Shown here one piece after another: positions 21,722-33,230 of a stretch of DNA of 64,000 nucleotides. The notes below the pieces were generated by a model. It did not search any database. It had not been told where the DNA came from and worked only from the letters and a program-made list of their open reading frames with translations. The first letter of the stretch is position 1, and each line of letters begins with the position of its first letter. Source of the stretch: Epithemia pelagica (lineage: Eukaryota; Bacillariophyta; Bacillariophyceae; Surirellales; Surirellaceae); the NCBI GenBank assembly GCA_946965045.2, contig OX337242.1, positions 2,170,001 through 2,234,000 on the forward strand. Reading direction: 5' to 3'. Made by a program: the position numbers and the translations under genes.

Positions 21722-22267
21722 CTACCACTCAGGAAGGAAGAGTTTGCTGTCCAATGTCCTGGGCACCGGAAGCTCTCGAGAAGCGGCCTTGCATTCGGGT
21801 GTAAACAACCGAGGAGGAGATAGTAAGTCTTCTCCATCAGACATTGGTGATTCAAAACAATAACCACTCGCAGACATGCGGCGGCTTGAGGGAAGAGGCG
21901 AAAGCAAGCTTGCGTCCACTATCTCTTCATCATCGGAATCATTGTCGCTGTGTGGTGAGACTGGGGTTGCAATGGACGCAGCAGGCTTGCGAAGGTGCGT
22001 AATCACAGGTCGTGTGCCATGTGTAGGTCTTGGTTGCAAACACCGTTTCCTTCTTCCCAATGACGCTCCGTCGGGAAACACAAGGAAGAATCCGTCAAGA
22101 GTATCATCTTCGGTTGCCGCATCTTGAAACTTCCGTTCGGCATTCTTCATTGTTCCTAGTGAAAGGAGGATATCACCAGTCGCACCGTAGCTCTTGTGCA
22201 ACGACCGCTTACTGCCTTTCCAGCACGATGCGTTTTTCTTGTTGAAAATGGGAGTTGTCAGTGTCAT
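21722..22267 (-). CDS. hypothetical protein, 181 aa
   Basis: I do not recognise this protein. I chose ATG 22267 because the frame upstream has no ATG. It has a basic N-terminal third (NKKNASCWKGSKRSLHKSY), a central segment with GFFLVFPDGASLGRRKR, and an acidic/Ser/Pro-rich C-terminal half (SDNDSDDEEIVD, then SP-rich) ending in LPEW. There is no signal peptide or membrane helix. The low-complexity SP and acidic tracts suggest a phosphorylated nuclear or cytoplasmic protein. Codon pattern and length make it a plausible small gene, but no domain supports it. Confidence 0.5.
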   Translation of the reverse strand: MTLTTPIFNKKNASCWKGSKRSLHKSYGATGDILLSLGTMKNAERKFQDAATEDDTLDGFFLVFPDGASLGRRKRCLQPRPTHGTRPVITHLRKPAASIATPVSPHSDNDSDDEEIVDASLLSPLPSSRRMSASGYCFESPMSDGEDLLSPPRLFTPECKAASRELPVPRTLDSKLFLPEW

Positions 22268-22410
22268 GCTTGATGGGATGAAGATCTCTGGCAGTTGCTT
22301 CGAATGGAGAAAGTTGAAGAGTAGTGGCGGCTCTGTTTTTGATCCGACGAATATCAAAATTGTGGGACAGACTTGTCTTTTCGAAAAGACAAGAGACGAA
22401 AAAGTGGTGC

Positions 22411-22719
22411 CAAGCGAATGTATGTCCGAAGATTAAACGCATGGAGTTGGCAAATCTGAGGTTCGACTCAACCCTGACGTTGGAAGTGGTTGATCTGCGT
22501 ACTTCGTATCATCCAAGCGAATGTATGTCCGAAGATAAAACGCATGGAGTTGGCAAATCTGAGATTCGACTCAACCCTGACGTTGGAAGTGGTTAATCTG
22601 CGTACTTCGTATCATCCAAGCGAATGTATGTCCGAAGATAAAACGCATGGAGTTGGCAAATCTGAGATTCGACTCAACCCTGACGTTGGAAGTGGTTAAT
22701 CTGCGTACTTCGTATCATC
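22411..22719. repeat. three tandem copies of a 103-bp unit
   Basis: Units start at 22411, 22514 and 22617 with caagcgaatgtatgtccgaa. Copies two and three appear identical; copy one differs by about three bases. The period is not a multiple of three, so it is not a coding repeat. It lies upstream of the small minus-strand gene at 21722. Confidence 0.9.
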
Positions 22720-23347
22720 CAACAAGGAGTCACCGTGATGGGATACCCAAAAAAGATTGCAGATTTTGGATTTTGAGAACAGGTCTCAAAGATCTTTCTG
22801 GCCTCGGTTTTTCACGGATCCTTCCGGATCATCCGAGCTCCGCGGTAAACTACGAAGAAGCGGATGGGTCGCTGAAACGCTTCGGGGGAGAGAACCCCTG
22901 TTCCTCGGAAAGACAACTCAAAAGTCGTCTCCATTTAAGAGAATTGGACGAAGACCTTCGAATGACGCATTGATGAAAACTGATGACGTCTGGTACTTAA
23001 ACGGTTATAGTACTGTTTTGTCGCGGTGTAAACTGAAAACAGCCCGAATTCTCGAGATCAATGACAAGAACGAAACCGAACCAGGGTAAGATAGCCCGTT
23101 TGATTCGCCGAGACATTTTGATATTTTAATATGACCGAATGTCCCGAACACCGGGTCATTCTTGACGTTGGGCATCTCGTATTTATAGTCCATCTGTCGA
23201 AATCACATATCAGCATTGGCTTTGAAATGGACCCGAGTCTTGCGAATGATACTCCCTGCACGATTTCTTCACACCTGGCATTCCCCCTTCCTCCTTTCGC
23301 ACCTTTACTCGTACTCCTCTCTGCCTCCGACTACTACCAATGTCATT

Positions 23348-23413
23348 CTACGAGTACTCGTACTGGTAGTAGGACCTACTTGGCACTACTACTCGTAGTA
23401 CTCGTACTCGTAG
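23348..23413. repeat. imperfect palindrome of TAC/GTA-rich sequence
   Basis: 23348-23372 (ctacgagtactcgtactggt...) and 23386-23413 (ctactactcgtagtactcgt...) are imperfect inverted copies around a 13-base spacer. The sequence is also internally repetitive (cgtactcg), so slippage may have made it. Confidence 0.6.
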
Positions 23414-24562
23414 AGACCCAGCGATCAGCGATGCCGTTTGTCATTGGGTTCGCTTCGTTTTCTGGAAAGACACTCCAAACTCCAAAAGCTGACAGTACAC
23501 ATTGACGCACAGTGCAAGATGCCCGCAATCCCAGAAACGCAGGCCAGCCATTGCCGCCCTTTGTGTTCTTGGGGGGCTTGATCCTGCACCCAGGGGTGGA
23601 AAGGCTCGGACCCCCAGTGTTGGAGGGGTAAAGCCCACAGATCTTGTCATTTTTTGTCAATGTCATTTTTTTGTCTTGCGTGTTGTTCTTTCGCCGCTCC
23701 GTGTTGCAAGAAGAAAGAGAACGAAGAAGTGGTTCTCGATTCTCGAGAACCGAGAAATACGGGGTGGCGGTTTGTATCGATCGTGGGACTCCTGACTCGA
23801 TTCGCAGAGACAGCTCGCAATTCGCATCAGTCGAAAGTCCATTGCTCAAGCGTCATGGAAATCATGGGGTCCAAACGAGATCCCTGAGTTCGTCATTGTT
23901 CATTTCGGAGTCAGGGAAGTTGTCGAAGCGATCAAGCATCTGGCTTCGTCTAAACATACCATCTGTGCTGCTTCTCAATTGTCAGTCTCAACGAGAAGCG
24001 ACTCTGGTCACAATGAGAATCTGGATTCTAGTGAACTATGTTGTGTTCCCATTGTTGAGCTGAGAAAGGTATGGAATTAGTTCTACTCTCTTGGCATGGC
24101 TAGGTCTAGTTGGGTTCTCCGATGCATTCGACGAACTATAGTTGTAGTCAATCAAAATGGAAAACCATGCATGGGAAAGAAAACATATACTAAAAGATTA
24201 TGTGCCGGCTGAATCTGCAAAAGAGAACAAAGAGTTAAACTTGGTTTGTACAGGTCATAGCCTGAAAAGACATCTGAAAATGAGACAATTCTCGTATGAT
24301 CCGTAGTGGGAATATGTTGATACAGACAATGGACAGTGCCAAAAAACTGGCTGTAGCAGAGCAACATCAATAGCGATCCCTGATGAAGAATTTTCTTACA
24401 GGAAAGGCAGGAACAGCCTGCTTGCAATTCTGGTATTCGAAGAACTCTCCGGACCAGATCTCCCCCCTGGCAAAAAGCGTGATGCAGCAAAAGAGTGGGA
24501 TGAAGGTGGAGACCGAATTGCGTAACTCTCTTCTTCATTCAATGGTGGTCGCATTCGGCGCA

Positions 24563-25912
24563 CTCTAAGCGTTCAAGTGAAAGAAAGCGTTATTTTGCCC
24601 TGCTTCTATAAAATAATTGTCCTTGTTTCGTGTCCAGATGTTGTCGCTGGTGAACTCAGAGTTATCATAGGAAGCGAGCGACAACTTGTTTCAACTTCGA
24701 CAGTTGGTAGTGCGAATGAAGGAGACGCGCGTGGAGGGTCAACTAAGCTGTGCTCCTACAGCACCGTTGGTCGCCGCACCTCGACAAATATCCACCACGT
24801 CGATGTGGACATTGTCGATCGCCATGGCCATTATATTGCGCCAGAGATCCTTTGCCACCTCCCATATCCAGTATCTCAAGTCCGCGTTGACCATATTCGA
24901 GGTGCGACTCTAGTACACTCCATCTGCCCCATTTATTCAAACGGCGGCCGCTTCTTACTTGGCCATTTGGAACCTGGCAACTGATACCTTCATATCAACA
25001 GGAGAGGATATCATCTTCTTCCGGGGAAATTGTTGTGTTTGATGGGTCGCCCAATTAGTTCGTGCCATTGAACTCAATTTCCATCTCTCACATAAGTAAG
25101 TTCTCTTCAATATCTGTTATTCTTTAATTATGGTCACCGCTGGAAATTATCATCGAACCAAGACGTAGCAAAAGGTAACGGGTAGACTAGAGGTAGATGT
25201 AAAAGTAGAGGGTCTATTGCAGAAGCTTGAACTACATCTCGTTACGGGATTCGGGATGCCATTCGAGTTGTCTCATTCGTTTCGCAAGAAGAAGTCACCA
25301 CATTGATTTGCATAGTGGCGTTTGTCCTGAAGAAGAGTGTTGTGGTAAGTAGCAAAAAGATGTGGAATTACGAACAACCGAAGAAACCAGCCAGCCCATT
25401 GATGATTTTGGTCAGTCCTAGGTAGCGACTAGCGACGCCCCTCGGGATGTCAAACTAGTGAAGGTTTCCGTCGGCGGCCAAGGCAGTGTGGAAAACAGGC
25501 TCACCTCCCATCGGGTGTTGGTTTTGAACACGGGCGCACACTACACTGTTTCGGCGGATGGAAAGGATCCAGTGGTGGCACTCGTAATCGATATAAACGC
25601 TTTGATATGGCCGACCAGCCACCCATCACACATATGATGAAGAATGCACGCTATTGAATCATCCTCTCTAGATCGAACAGAGAATTTGTGATATTATCCA
25701 AACTATCTCGTCCGATTGCCTGAGTACTCCTAGCTAGCGTAGTAGGGGGAATCGTGCGAAATGGACACGACGTAGACGTTAGACGTTACTCCAGTTACGC
25801 GTTGGCGTTGGGCGGTGTACTTCCGAGTTCGAATTTACGATCCGGAATCCGGAAGCCAATGCCACCAAGAGTCGCGAGATTCACAAATCCAAAAGCAGGG
25901 CGAAGAAAAGAA
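24563..25912. other. upstream region of the membrane-protein gene, copy A
   Basis: No complete gene. 25365-25695 is the part related to 15178-15500 and contains an open stretch without usable start (VKVSVGGQGSVEN, then VLVLNTGAHYTVSADGKDP) that also resembles part of the downstream protein (FLVLNTGTFQFED). It may be a relic of an older duplicated exon. The promoter of the gene at 25913 must lie here. Confidence 0.5.
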
Positions 25913-26977
25913 ATGTTTTCGTGGTGCAAGTTGACACTCAATCTATTGCTTCTTTGCTGCGCGTTTCTTCGGACCCTATATGCGTTGGATGAGCAGGTGA
26001 TGGAGGACCATAGATTTTTGAAGGGGCGAAGCCGAGGATCCTACAGTAGCCGATCGTCATCCTATTCATCTCGTTCGTATTCTTCTTCCTCATCGTCGGG
26101 TTCAGACTCTGATGATATTATTGTGGTTTTTGTTATTCTGATTATCGCCTTGGCGGTGCTCTGTTTTGTGATATATGCTTGTCAGAAACAATCGTCAACC
26201 GAAGCTTTTTACAAGGCTCTTACGAATGCCAAGGATATTGTCAAAAAGAGTTCGACGCAGTATAGCGCTATTCTCACGCAAGATAGTTCAGTTGGCACGG
26301 AAGCAAGAGACAAGAGCACATCTCCAACGAGTGGCAAGTATCACTGCAGATACTTTGAAGATGGAAAATACTTGAATGCCGAGACAACTTTCAAATTTAC
26401 GCCTTCCGAAGATGGAAATGGCTGGAACATTACAGGTTATGGACGCGATGACGATGGCGGCTTCACTATCACTGAAGGGTTTGTCTCTTCTTCCTCCGGG
26501 GAGGCCACCCAGGAAGCCGGACTGCCATTGTCAGGGAAGACCATGAATGCGTACTGGGTGGAGAAGGCATTGGACGCTCCGTCGTTTTTAGTTTTGAACA
26601 CGGGCACGTTTCAATTTGAAGACAACACATTTACGGGAGGCTGGAAAGCCTGCAATGGCAGGCAAAGTCTCTACCTTGGGTTTCATTTGGTGGACCCTGA
26701 ACGGCCACCTGCTCGCGAAAGCGCTCGTGACGAAAACAGCAAGTCAACGGATGCACCAGGCCTGGTGGAGGCAATGCGAGTGGCAGTGAATCGCAAAAGC
26801 GAAGAACAACAAGGGAACCTTGCAAAAGACAATGACATCTTTGTCCCTGAACCTTTTCGAAATCAAGGTCATGACATGACTGTCAATACTGTGGGCCCAT
26901 CACAACGACAAGATCAATCTGAAACACCAATGCACACGTCTGCCAACTACCAACTTCTTGGTATTTCATCAACGTAA
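25913..26977 (+). CDS. signal-peptide, single-pass membrane protein with beta-rich domain, copy A (354 aa)
   Basis: I chose ATG 25913 because it opens a clear signal peptide (MFSWCKLTLNLLLLCCAFL, then RTLYALDEQ) and the longer frame upstream starts without ATG. After the signal come a Ser/Tyr/Arg-rich segment (SRSSSYSSRSYSSSSSSGSD) and one membrane helix (IIVVFVILIIALAVLCFVIY). The larger C-terminal domain looks like beta strands: GKYHCRYFEDGKYLNAETTF, GWNITGYGRDDDGGF, FLVLNTGTFQFED and FTGGWKACNG. I do not know this family. The likely topology is type I, with the beta-rich domain in the cytosol. A near-identical copy is at 39534; seven residues differ, all in the last third. The final about 80 residues are polar and low in complexity. 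Confidence 0.8.
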   Translation: MFSWCKLTLNLLLLCCAFLRTLYALDEQVMEDHRFLKGRSRGSYSSRSSSYSSRSYSSSSSSGSDSDDIIVVFVILIIALAVLCFVIYACQKQSSTEAFYKALTNAKDIVKKSSTQYSAILTQDSSVGTEARDKSTSPTSGKYHCRYFEDGKYLNAETTFKFTPSEDGNGWNITGYGRDDDGGFTITEGFVSSSSGEATQEAGLPLSGKTMNAYWVEKALDAPSFLVLNTGTFQFEDNTFTGGWKACNGRQSLYLGFHLVDPERPPARESARDENSKSTDAPGLVEAMRVAVNRKSEEQQGNLAKDNDIFVPEPFRNQGHDMTVNTVGPSQRQDQSETPMHTSANYQLLGISST

Positions 26978-27582
26978 TGTGGTGCTCATCCAGAAACACA
27001 AACAAGGATGTTTCAAATTTTTCGAAGTCCCTCTTCATCCATACTGTGGACGAGTGTGCTAGAAATCGGTCTCTTCAATAGGAACAATTGCTCGTGGATA
27101 AAACGTTGGACGTACATGGTTGTCATTCCTAAAACCTCGATCTCGTTCTTAGGGGTATGGAAAATAGGGTAATAGAAGTGTGGCAGACCGTCAGAAGAAA
27201 TGGCAAGGCTCCACGCCACGCACACCCGCGTCCCTAATGGCGTCTTGCACCATTAGAGGCCAGCTCTTGGGATGTTTGCCGAAATCCGGGATATGATAGA
27301 GTAATAGCTTGGTTCTCGCCCCATGCTGTGAATAGGAGATAGCACCAGTGGACCCATTGAGTATTCGCCGTGGGACACAACATGCATGGGTCCCGTAGTC
27401 CCGTAGAGTTTCAAAAGCGGGCGGACCGCGCTGTGAGATTGGCGTACGCGTCACATTTGGCCCGTCCGGCAAGTGTCACAGCCCCTGGCCAATGCGTGCC
27501 ACAGCAAAACACAACACATCCTTTGGATTCCATCCACCCAACAAAGAGACGCACCATTACTTCCAAACGCCTTTTTCTTCCA

Positions 27583-29307
27583 ATGTTGTCATTTCAATAC
27601 AAAGGGAACACGTCGCAAGGACTATGGAACAACCGAAGCGGTGTTGCCACAGGCGGCGGGACTAGAGATCAAGCCCCTTTCATGTCTTCCAAGACCAGTC
27701 GAATGCGAACTTGGGAAGATGCCATGAGCAATCAAAAGCACAGCATCTTTTCCCAAATCGAAGAAGAATTTGTCCACTCCCAATCCTCGACCAATCGAAC
27801 GCAAGTGATGGAAGATACATTGGGTAATCACAGAAACGACCAGCAGTATTCCCAAAGACAAGGGCGCCGCCAGAAACAGCAAAGCGACCAAGATTCCATG
27901 TTGCTAAAGCGTTCAATGCCCTTCTCGGAGCATCAACCACAAAAGAAACAAGCCATATCCCGAGATAGTACCAGCACAATGGTTTATCCACCCGTCTCAC
28001 CACAACCCTGGAAATCCAACGCGAACCAGGGAATGTCACAACCCATGGCCCTACCTACCCAGTACCGGCTTCACCGTGCTGCGCCAAGCAGTCACATAAT
28101 GAAGCAGCAGCAACCGCATACAGTCGGGGAAGGACAACATACAGTCGGGGAAGGAGAAGCGGTGATCGATTGTCAAGTCGTTGATCTTCCTTGTTGCATC
28201 GCATCCAAATTGTCACAGGTTCGACCTCAGGACTACTTCTACCCGCGCTGTACAGGAACAGAAGATGGCTTTGAGCTCATCATGCATATTCAAAGCAGGC
28301 AGGGATTACAGGAATTCTTGAATCAAGTGGCAAGAGAGGACGCATCCACCACCACACCCTCAGGCAAGGACGATTCATCCAGCCGATTGATTCATCAAAT
28401 GAAAGCCGCCTTGGACCGTACAGGTCCCAGCATCGAAGCGTCTATAGAAACATTGAAAACAGCGCTAAAAACAGCCACGGAAGCAAAGTCCATGTGGGAG
28501 TCGGCTCATAGGGTTGTCTCTGTGTTCTTGCCTCCTCACCGCCAAAAGACTACCAATCCTTCCTCCGAGCAGTGCTGCTACAACAAGCACCCTGCAACAC
28601 TCCGGTCGAAAGAAATACAAGGCTTAGGGTACGAATCCACGTATGCTCGGCCAAATCATTTGTCTGAGGAAGAGGATGCTAAAGAGCAAGAATTCACCAA
28701 GCCACCCAACCATCTCACAAATGGCGATACTGCGCATGAGGCTTCAAGACACAAACACCAGAAAATGACTTCTCTAGCAAGTCACAGAGAAATGAAGCGG
28801 TCGTCAAGTCGACATCGGCTCAACGAGAAGAACAACAAGGATACTTCTACCCTGGTCAAGATGGAAGTGACAAAGCACAGTAGCAAGAAAAATTCTGAGG
28901 GAGTGTCGGCTATACGAGACCTGGTAAAAGGTTGCAACTTTGCAAGAGATACTCCTCAAACCCTTCAGAACAAGCTCCAGTTGCGATCAGTCCAAGAAGT
29001 TCTGTTCATACAAGATAAAGAAACGTTGCTGTGTGTTTTGCGTGTCATGCAAAAAGAAAAATACATTGAACAACCAGCCCTTGCATCTCATCTGCAAGAT
29101 CTGCTCGACGAGGAGAGCTTCTTCGCGGAAAACAAGTTCTTCACCAACAAAATCCTGTGCTGGAAACATTACAACTTGGAAACCCTTCAATGGTTGGTAG
29201 TGCTGTATTTGTGTCTGGACCATGGGACCGCGGTGCCAAAATCCAAAACGGGTCGCACCCTGCGCTTCAAACCATCTGGAATTGTAGCCACACGTCCATG
29301 GGTATAA
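27583..29307 (+). CDS. hypothetical protein, 574 aa, copy A
   Basis: I do not recognise this protein. The start at ATG 27583 (MLSFQYKGNTSQG) is set by comparison: it is the first Met shared in frame with the copy at 41251, while sequence upstream shifts frame between the copies. Residues 1 to about 200 are polar, Gln/Ser/Arg-rich and probably disordered, with a short duplicated HTVGEG motif near 177-190. The middle has a compact segment (IDCQVVDLPCCIASKLSQV to MHIQSRQGLQEFLNQV) and a helical stretch. After a charged linker, the last about 120 residues form a helix-rich domain (VQEVLFIQDKETLLCVLRVM, FFTNKILCWKHYNLETLQWL). No signal peptide or membrane helix is visible. It differs from copy B at about six residues, which suggests constraint or very recent duplication. 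Confidence 0.75.
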   Translation: MLSFQYKGNTSQGLWNNRSGVATGGGTRDQAPFMSSKTSRMRTWEDAMSNQKHSIFSQIEEEFVHSQSSTNRTQVMEDTLGNHRNDQQYSQRQGRRQKQQSDQDSMLLKRSMPFSEHQPQKKQAISRDSTSTMVYPPVSPQPWKSNANQGMSQPMALPTQYRLHRAAPSSHIMKQQQPHTVGEGQHTVGEGEAVIDCQVVDLPCCIASKLSQVRPQDYFYPRCTGTEDGFELIMHIQSRQGLQEFLNQVAREDASTTTPSGKDDSSSRLIHQMKAALDRTGPSIEASIETLKTALKTATEAKSMWESAHRVVSVFLPPHRQKTTNPSSEQCCYNKHPATLRSKEIQGLGYESTYARPNHLSEEEDAKEQEFTKPPNHLTNGDTAHEASRHKHQKMTSLASHREMKRSSSRHRLNEKNNKDTSTLVKMEVTKHSSKKNSEGVSAIRDLVKGCNFARDTPQTLQNKLQLRSVQEVLFIQDKETLLCVLRVMQKEKYIEQPALASHLQDLLDEESFFAENKFFTNKILCWKHYNLETLQWLVVLYLCLDHGTAVPKSKTGRTLRFKPSGIVATRPWV

Positions 29308-30360
29308 TCATACACCACACCGCGATACTTGCGGATTGTCGGTAAGAAAAGGAAGAAATTTCGCCAAGTGGGAAAAGCACAAGAAAATGAGCGTATGCAA
29401 TGACTATAGCCCACGAACCAGCATGTATCACTCTTCCGACCATACCACGGAAACTACGAGAACTCGATAGAGTGTATCCCAGGCGAATGTCCACAAGGAC
29501 TGCCATGTGTAGATTGCCCAATAACACTTCATTTTCTGTACTCGACCGTGAAAAGCAGTCTTTCTGTGCAATCAGAAGGTTCATTATTCCTTCTAGTTCT
29601 TGTACGCAGTAAATTTTACTTTGCCATTCTGCGAACTGGAGGACAAGAGAGATTCCTTTCCATACTTCATTGGTAGGCATACAATTCTTTTCCAAGAGAC
29701 TGAAAGCCAAGCGATATCTGGAAGTACTCTTGTGCCATCCAATCCAAATGATTTCGCTGTCCGACGTTTGATCTGAGTTACCTTTTCACTTTTCGACCCT
29801 GCTTTGGATCAATCAGGAACCAAAGGAGGTGTTGTTCCCAGTTGCTCCGAAACAAGTGGTGTTCTCCTTGTCCACTGACTGTGCTTGAGGTTTGTTCGCG
29901 CAACACGGACAGAGCCTCGTCTTCCAGATCATGCGCAGGTGTTGCAGCTTTCATGGAAAAAGTTTCACCCGAAACGAGAGACAAGCTTCATCTCATACGA
30001 TGTTGATATAATATACCATTGCTCTTGTGATTCCTTAGAACGCGAAACAGAAAAAGTTGCTGTGTGTCGGTGTCGGTTTCATTACACCCCAGAAGGGTGT
30101 ATAAGAGGTGGTGATTTGGTTGAAAAAGTTGAGAGCTTCACCCTCATGTTCGGTGCCGCTGGGAGGTAATATGAGCTGCATTCACGAACGTATACTCCTC
30201 AGCTGTCATCCCCAGAAATCAATGAGAGAGCAAAAAGAAATATTTCGATGTTTCCACTAGGGCGTTTCGGTTGGGAGCGATTCGATTTTTTCACGCGAAA
30301 CACCACAATCACACGAACCGATTGAGAATTGGGAGGGAGCGCAATAGAGAGACTTTGACC
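29308..30360. other. intergenic region, copy A
   Basis: No convincing gene. A 68-codon minus-strand frame (29778-29984) and a 94-codon plus-strand frame (29885-30169) overlap and are both unchanged in copy B, but this follows from the high identity of the duplication. A minus-strand frame of 147 codons (29267-29710) is broken in copy B by an 11-base indel, which argues against it being a gene. The right end is the SelK promoter copy. Confidence 0.5.
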
Positions 30361-30846
30361 ATGACATATATATCCGCCGACGGTACCGTCGAAGGGAAGA
30401 AAAGTCTATGGAACACTATAGTAGACTTTTTCGCAGGTACGAAGAGCTGAGAGAACGGCAGCAACTCCTTGCCATAAGTAGTGTTCTTTCAAACGGAAAC
30501 TACGGTGGAGCAGGAGTTCCCTCCATGCGACGAAGAGTCTTGTTGCTCAACCACAATGGGACACTTCTATGTCTAACCATTTTCTTGTTTTGTGGATGAA
30601 ATTTTCAGGAATATTCACCGTTATATCACTCTTCTTCACAACAATTTCGAATCCAAAAGCTATTGAAAGTAATCGACGTTCTTCCTCGGTAAGCAATGCG
30701 GAACCTGGAACTCGCTGCTGTTGATGTAGGACATGGTCCGTTCTTCTCACAATCGCGAGTTATGATCGGTTCGTTTTCTCTGTCTTTCCTTCGTGTTTTC
30801 CCTCTTGTATTATGAACACTTGCAGTCACGAACCTATGAAAAATAG
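30361..30846 (+). pseudogene. selk: truncated selenoprotein K copy (exons 1-2 and 13 bases of exon 3)
   Basis: Exon 1 (30361-30436) encodes MTYISADGTVEGKKSLW and on to DFFAG. Exon 2 (30609-30688) encodes the membrane helix (IFTVISLFFTTISNP). Both introns keep GT-AG ends as in the complete gene at 44040. Exon 3 begins at 30826 (tcacgaacctatg), but the duplication ends at 30838. The frame then reads into foreign DNA, giving Ser-Arg-Thr-Tyr-Glu-Lys and a TAG at 30844-30846. A spliced product would have about 58 residues: the ER-membrane anchor without the Gly-rich, Sec-containing cytosolic tail and without a SECIS. It could be silent, or make a dominant-negative membrane stub. Confidence 0.85.
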
Positions 30847-32870
30847 CTCGAAACAAAATGCCTCTTACCCCTCGTGTTCGTGCCTTGAAACTTGGTCGGA
30901 AGACATGAATGACCCAAACCAGGAGCACGAATCCTGCATGAATCAAGGATGACCACCCCCTATTTGCCGTTCAGCATGTCATTTGCCGGGCCTGATGGAT
31001 ATGGGAGACCGTGTTCCTCAGTGCGCGTCCAGACTGACGAAACAGGAAGAGCCCAGCCTCAACAATGACACTGGGAACCAAAATTATTCCACGATCCCAA
31101 ATATCAAGGAGGTTGAAGTATCAGACACACGACACAAGTATGGGAGCAAAGTGGAAGCATTCAGCAAGCTTTGCACCATGTCGATTGGTAAGCCCATGAA
31201 CTAAGGGATGCGGTAACCCAAGGCGAATGGAGAAGATGAATTGTTTGTGTCCATGATCGAAGTCTAAAGGAAGCAAAGTTATGTCTTACCATCACAACAT
31301 AGACAACAATCAAACTGAGAAAGGCATCATCAACAAGATCACTTGCTTGAGTTCTGCACATTGCTCTTTCTGACAATTGAAACCACACAACGTACACCTT
31401 TCGTGCACTTTGCTGGTTCCCAGCCCGTCCGATATCACCGGAAGTGAGTACTTTCATTCAAAACAAGGGTGGAGGGACGACATTGGAGTCACCACATTTT
31501 GAAACATGCTTCACGAAGCCAATTACAAGTCCCTTGGCACGAATAGCAACGGAGTAAGGTAGGAAAGTTACAAGTTACAACCGATGAGACAACAGCCCTC
31601 ATGTCCGCAGAGAAGACTACCTTGTGACAGTGCTAACAATAAAAGCCAGCGGAGGATTTGGGTTGATGTTTCGCATCTTTTCTGAGGACATGGTGCATGT
31701 CGAATGATTCACCGCTTCTATGTGGGATTAGCGAAAGGTTCGTCAGGGTAAGCTGGATGAGCGTCGATGGGGCTCCTAGATGAGGACACCACAAAGACAC
31801 AGAAGTTCAAATGAAACCCCAAATCAGACACGTCCGAGAATTGTGCTGGTGTTGGAACGCCAATTTCCTTACTGTGGGAAATCAGTCTTTGCTCAATGCC
31901 ATATGGATGCTCGAGAGTTAGTCGGCGGTACTCCTTAAGAGAAAGGAGTACTTCCATAAAGTAGCTATGCTAGCTTCCCTCTTTTACTCCTATCCACCCA
32001 CATCATTTGAAAAAAGTCGTCAAGGTCCAGAACATGAAGAACATGTAGAGGTCTATCCTTGTCTGCAACAACCCGACGATACGCAAAACGAGTGTTGCTG
32101 ACAATCGTGTCGACGTGTGCGCACCGACACACAAAGTCAAAAAGGCCAACACTTGCAAATGAACGAAAGTGGTTGACGACGCTCCGTGGACTCAACTTGA
32201 TGGAGACCATACCAGAGGAGAATTTTGACCGTATCGCGCCATGAATGAAGGAAGAGTTTTGATTGTCAGTTTGCTGTTCTTGCGTTGGTTGACGAGAATT
32301 ATGCATGGTTCAAATCTATCCAGTGGACCTTTCTCGAAGTTCCACATGTCATGCCACAAGGTATGACACTTTTTGACGATACGATGTCTTATTGATGGCC
32401 CATGGGCCGTTTCCCTTTCCCTGCCGATCCCTTGGGCAGACGACAATCTTCAAAAGATCGATGCATTGAGTATTGCAAACCAGGCACCTCGCCAAATATC
32501 CTTAGCCAAATCAAACATCTGCACACCATTAAGGCGAAGAAATTAAACGAGAACTCATGGGCCGTGATCGTATCAGCAGAGCTCTGATGGAATCAAACAC
32601 TGAGGAGGACTCAATGACTCGTTGTTATTTGATGTGCCGAGGGTTTCGTCCATAAAATGGTGGTGTGAGAATATGTTGATACGCGGTGATATCGCCCTGC
32701 TCGTATGACTCGTATTCGGAACCTTATTAAGTGATATAACGCCTGAAACGGATGGTTACCCTCATGCTACTCGTAATTTTGTACTTACACAAAGATAGTT
32801 GGACAACCGACATACATTTACACGAATCTTTACTTGTATTACCACAGACAAATCAACAAAGGTATTGGGT
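30847..32870. other. region between duplication copy A and the Harbinger-like element, no clear gene
   Basis: No intact gene. On the minus strand at 31718-32446, three adjacent open pieces in different frames are hydrophilic and protein-like (for example VDTIVSNTRFAYRRVVADKD and PTPAQFSDVSDLGFHLNF). They may be a decayed gene with frameshifts. I cannot assign a family. Confidence 0.4.
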
Positions 32871-33230
32871 GTCTACTGAATGTCTTAACTCCTAGCGCCT
32901 AAACAAAAATCATACTTTAACCAAAGCCCATAACCCAATAGACCGAACTCAAATTTATGATCGAAACCATTTAAGAGCAAATTTGTCCGGGGGTAGACCC
33001 CTGCCCATGAACGTCGATCGTGATTCGGATCGTAAAACTTATACATACAAATATATATACATGTATATGATATATCGCCTGGCCGCACCTTCTCTTCCCC
33101 CCAATCGAGCTACCTGACTCCAACCAACAGGTAGCTCTTTACCGCCTTTTCCAATTACTGGCCCTCTTGTTTCGTTTGTCCCCTGATTCCTGTTTCTCTT
33201 TGATCGATTACCCTCTTCCATCATCACACC

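Larger units (their letters stand above)
22268..24562. other. mostly non-coding region with tandem and inverted repeats
   Basis: Apart from the 103-bp tandem repeat and a palindromic stretch (listed separately) I see no gene. Short frames at 22730-23090 and 23500-24060 look random. Near 24319-24525 the plus strand has an open stretch without ATG that is hydrophilic and protein-like (EELSGPDLPPGKKRDAAKEW) and ends at TAA. It could be a relic exon just outside the duplicated block, but nothing identifies it. Confidence 0.4.
24563..30838. repeat. segmental duplication, left copy (A), 6,276 bp
   Basis: From 24563 (ctctaagcgttcaag) to 30838 (gtcacgaacctatg) this block matches 38192-44504 in direct orientation. 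Indels include ggagggtc present only here (near 24734) and an 11-base segment near 29450 missing here. It holds a membrane-protein gene, a 574-aa hypothetical gene and the first two exons of a selenoprotein K gene. The first about 1.9 kb is almost identical to copy B, while parts further right differ more. Copy B keeps the full SelK gene, so B is the likely parent and A the derived copy. Confidence 0.95.

Noticed and set aside
29267-29710. A 147-codon minus-strand gene in duplication copy A
   Set aside because: An 11-base indel destroys the frame in the otherwise near-identical copy B, and the protein shows no recognisable pattern.
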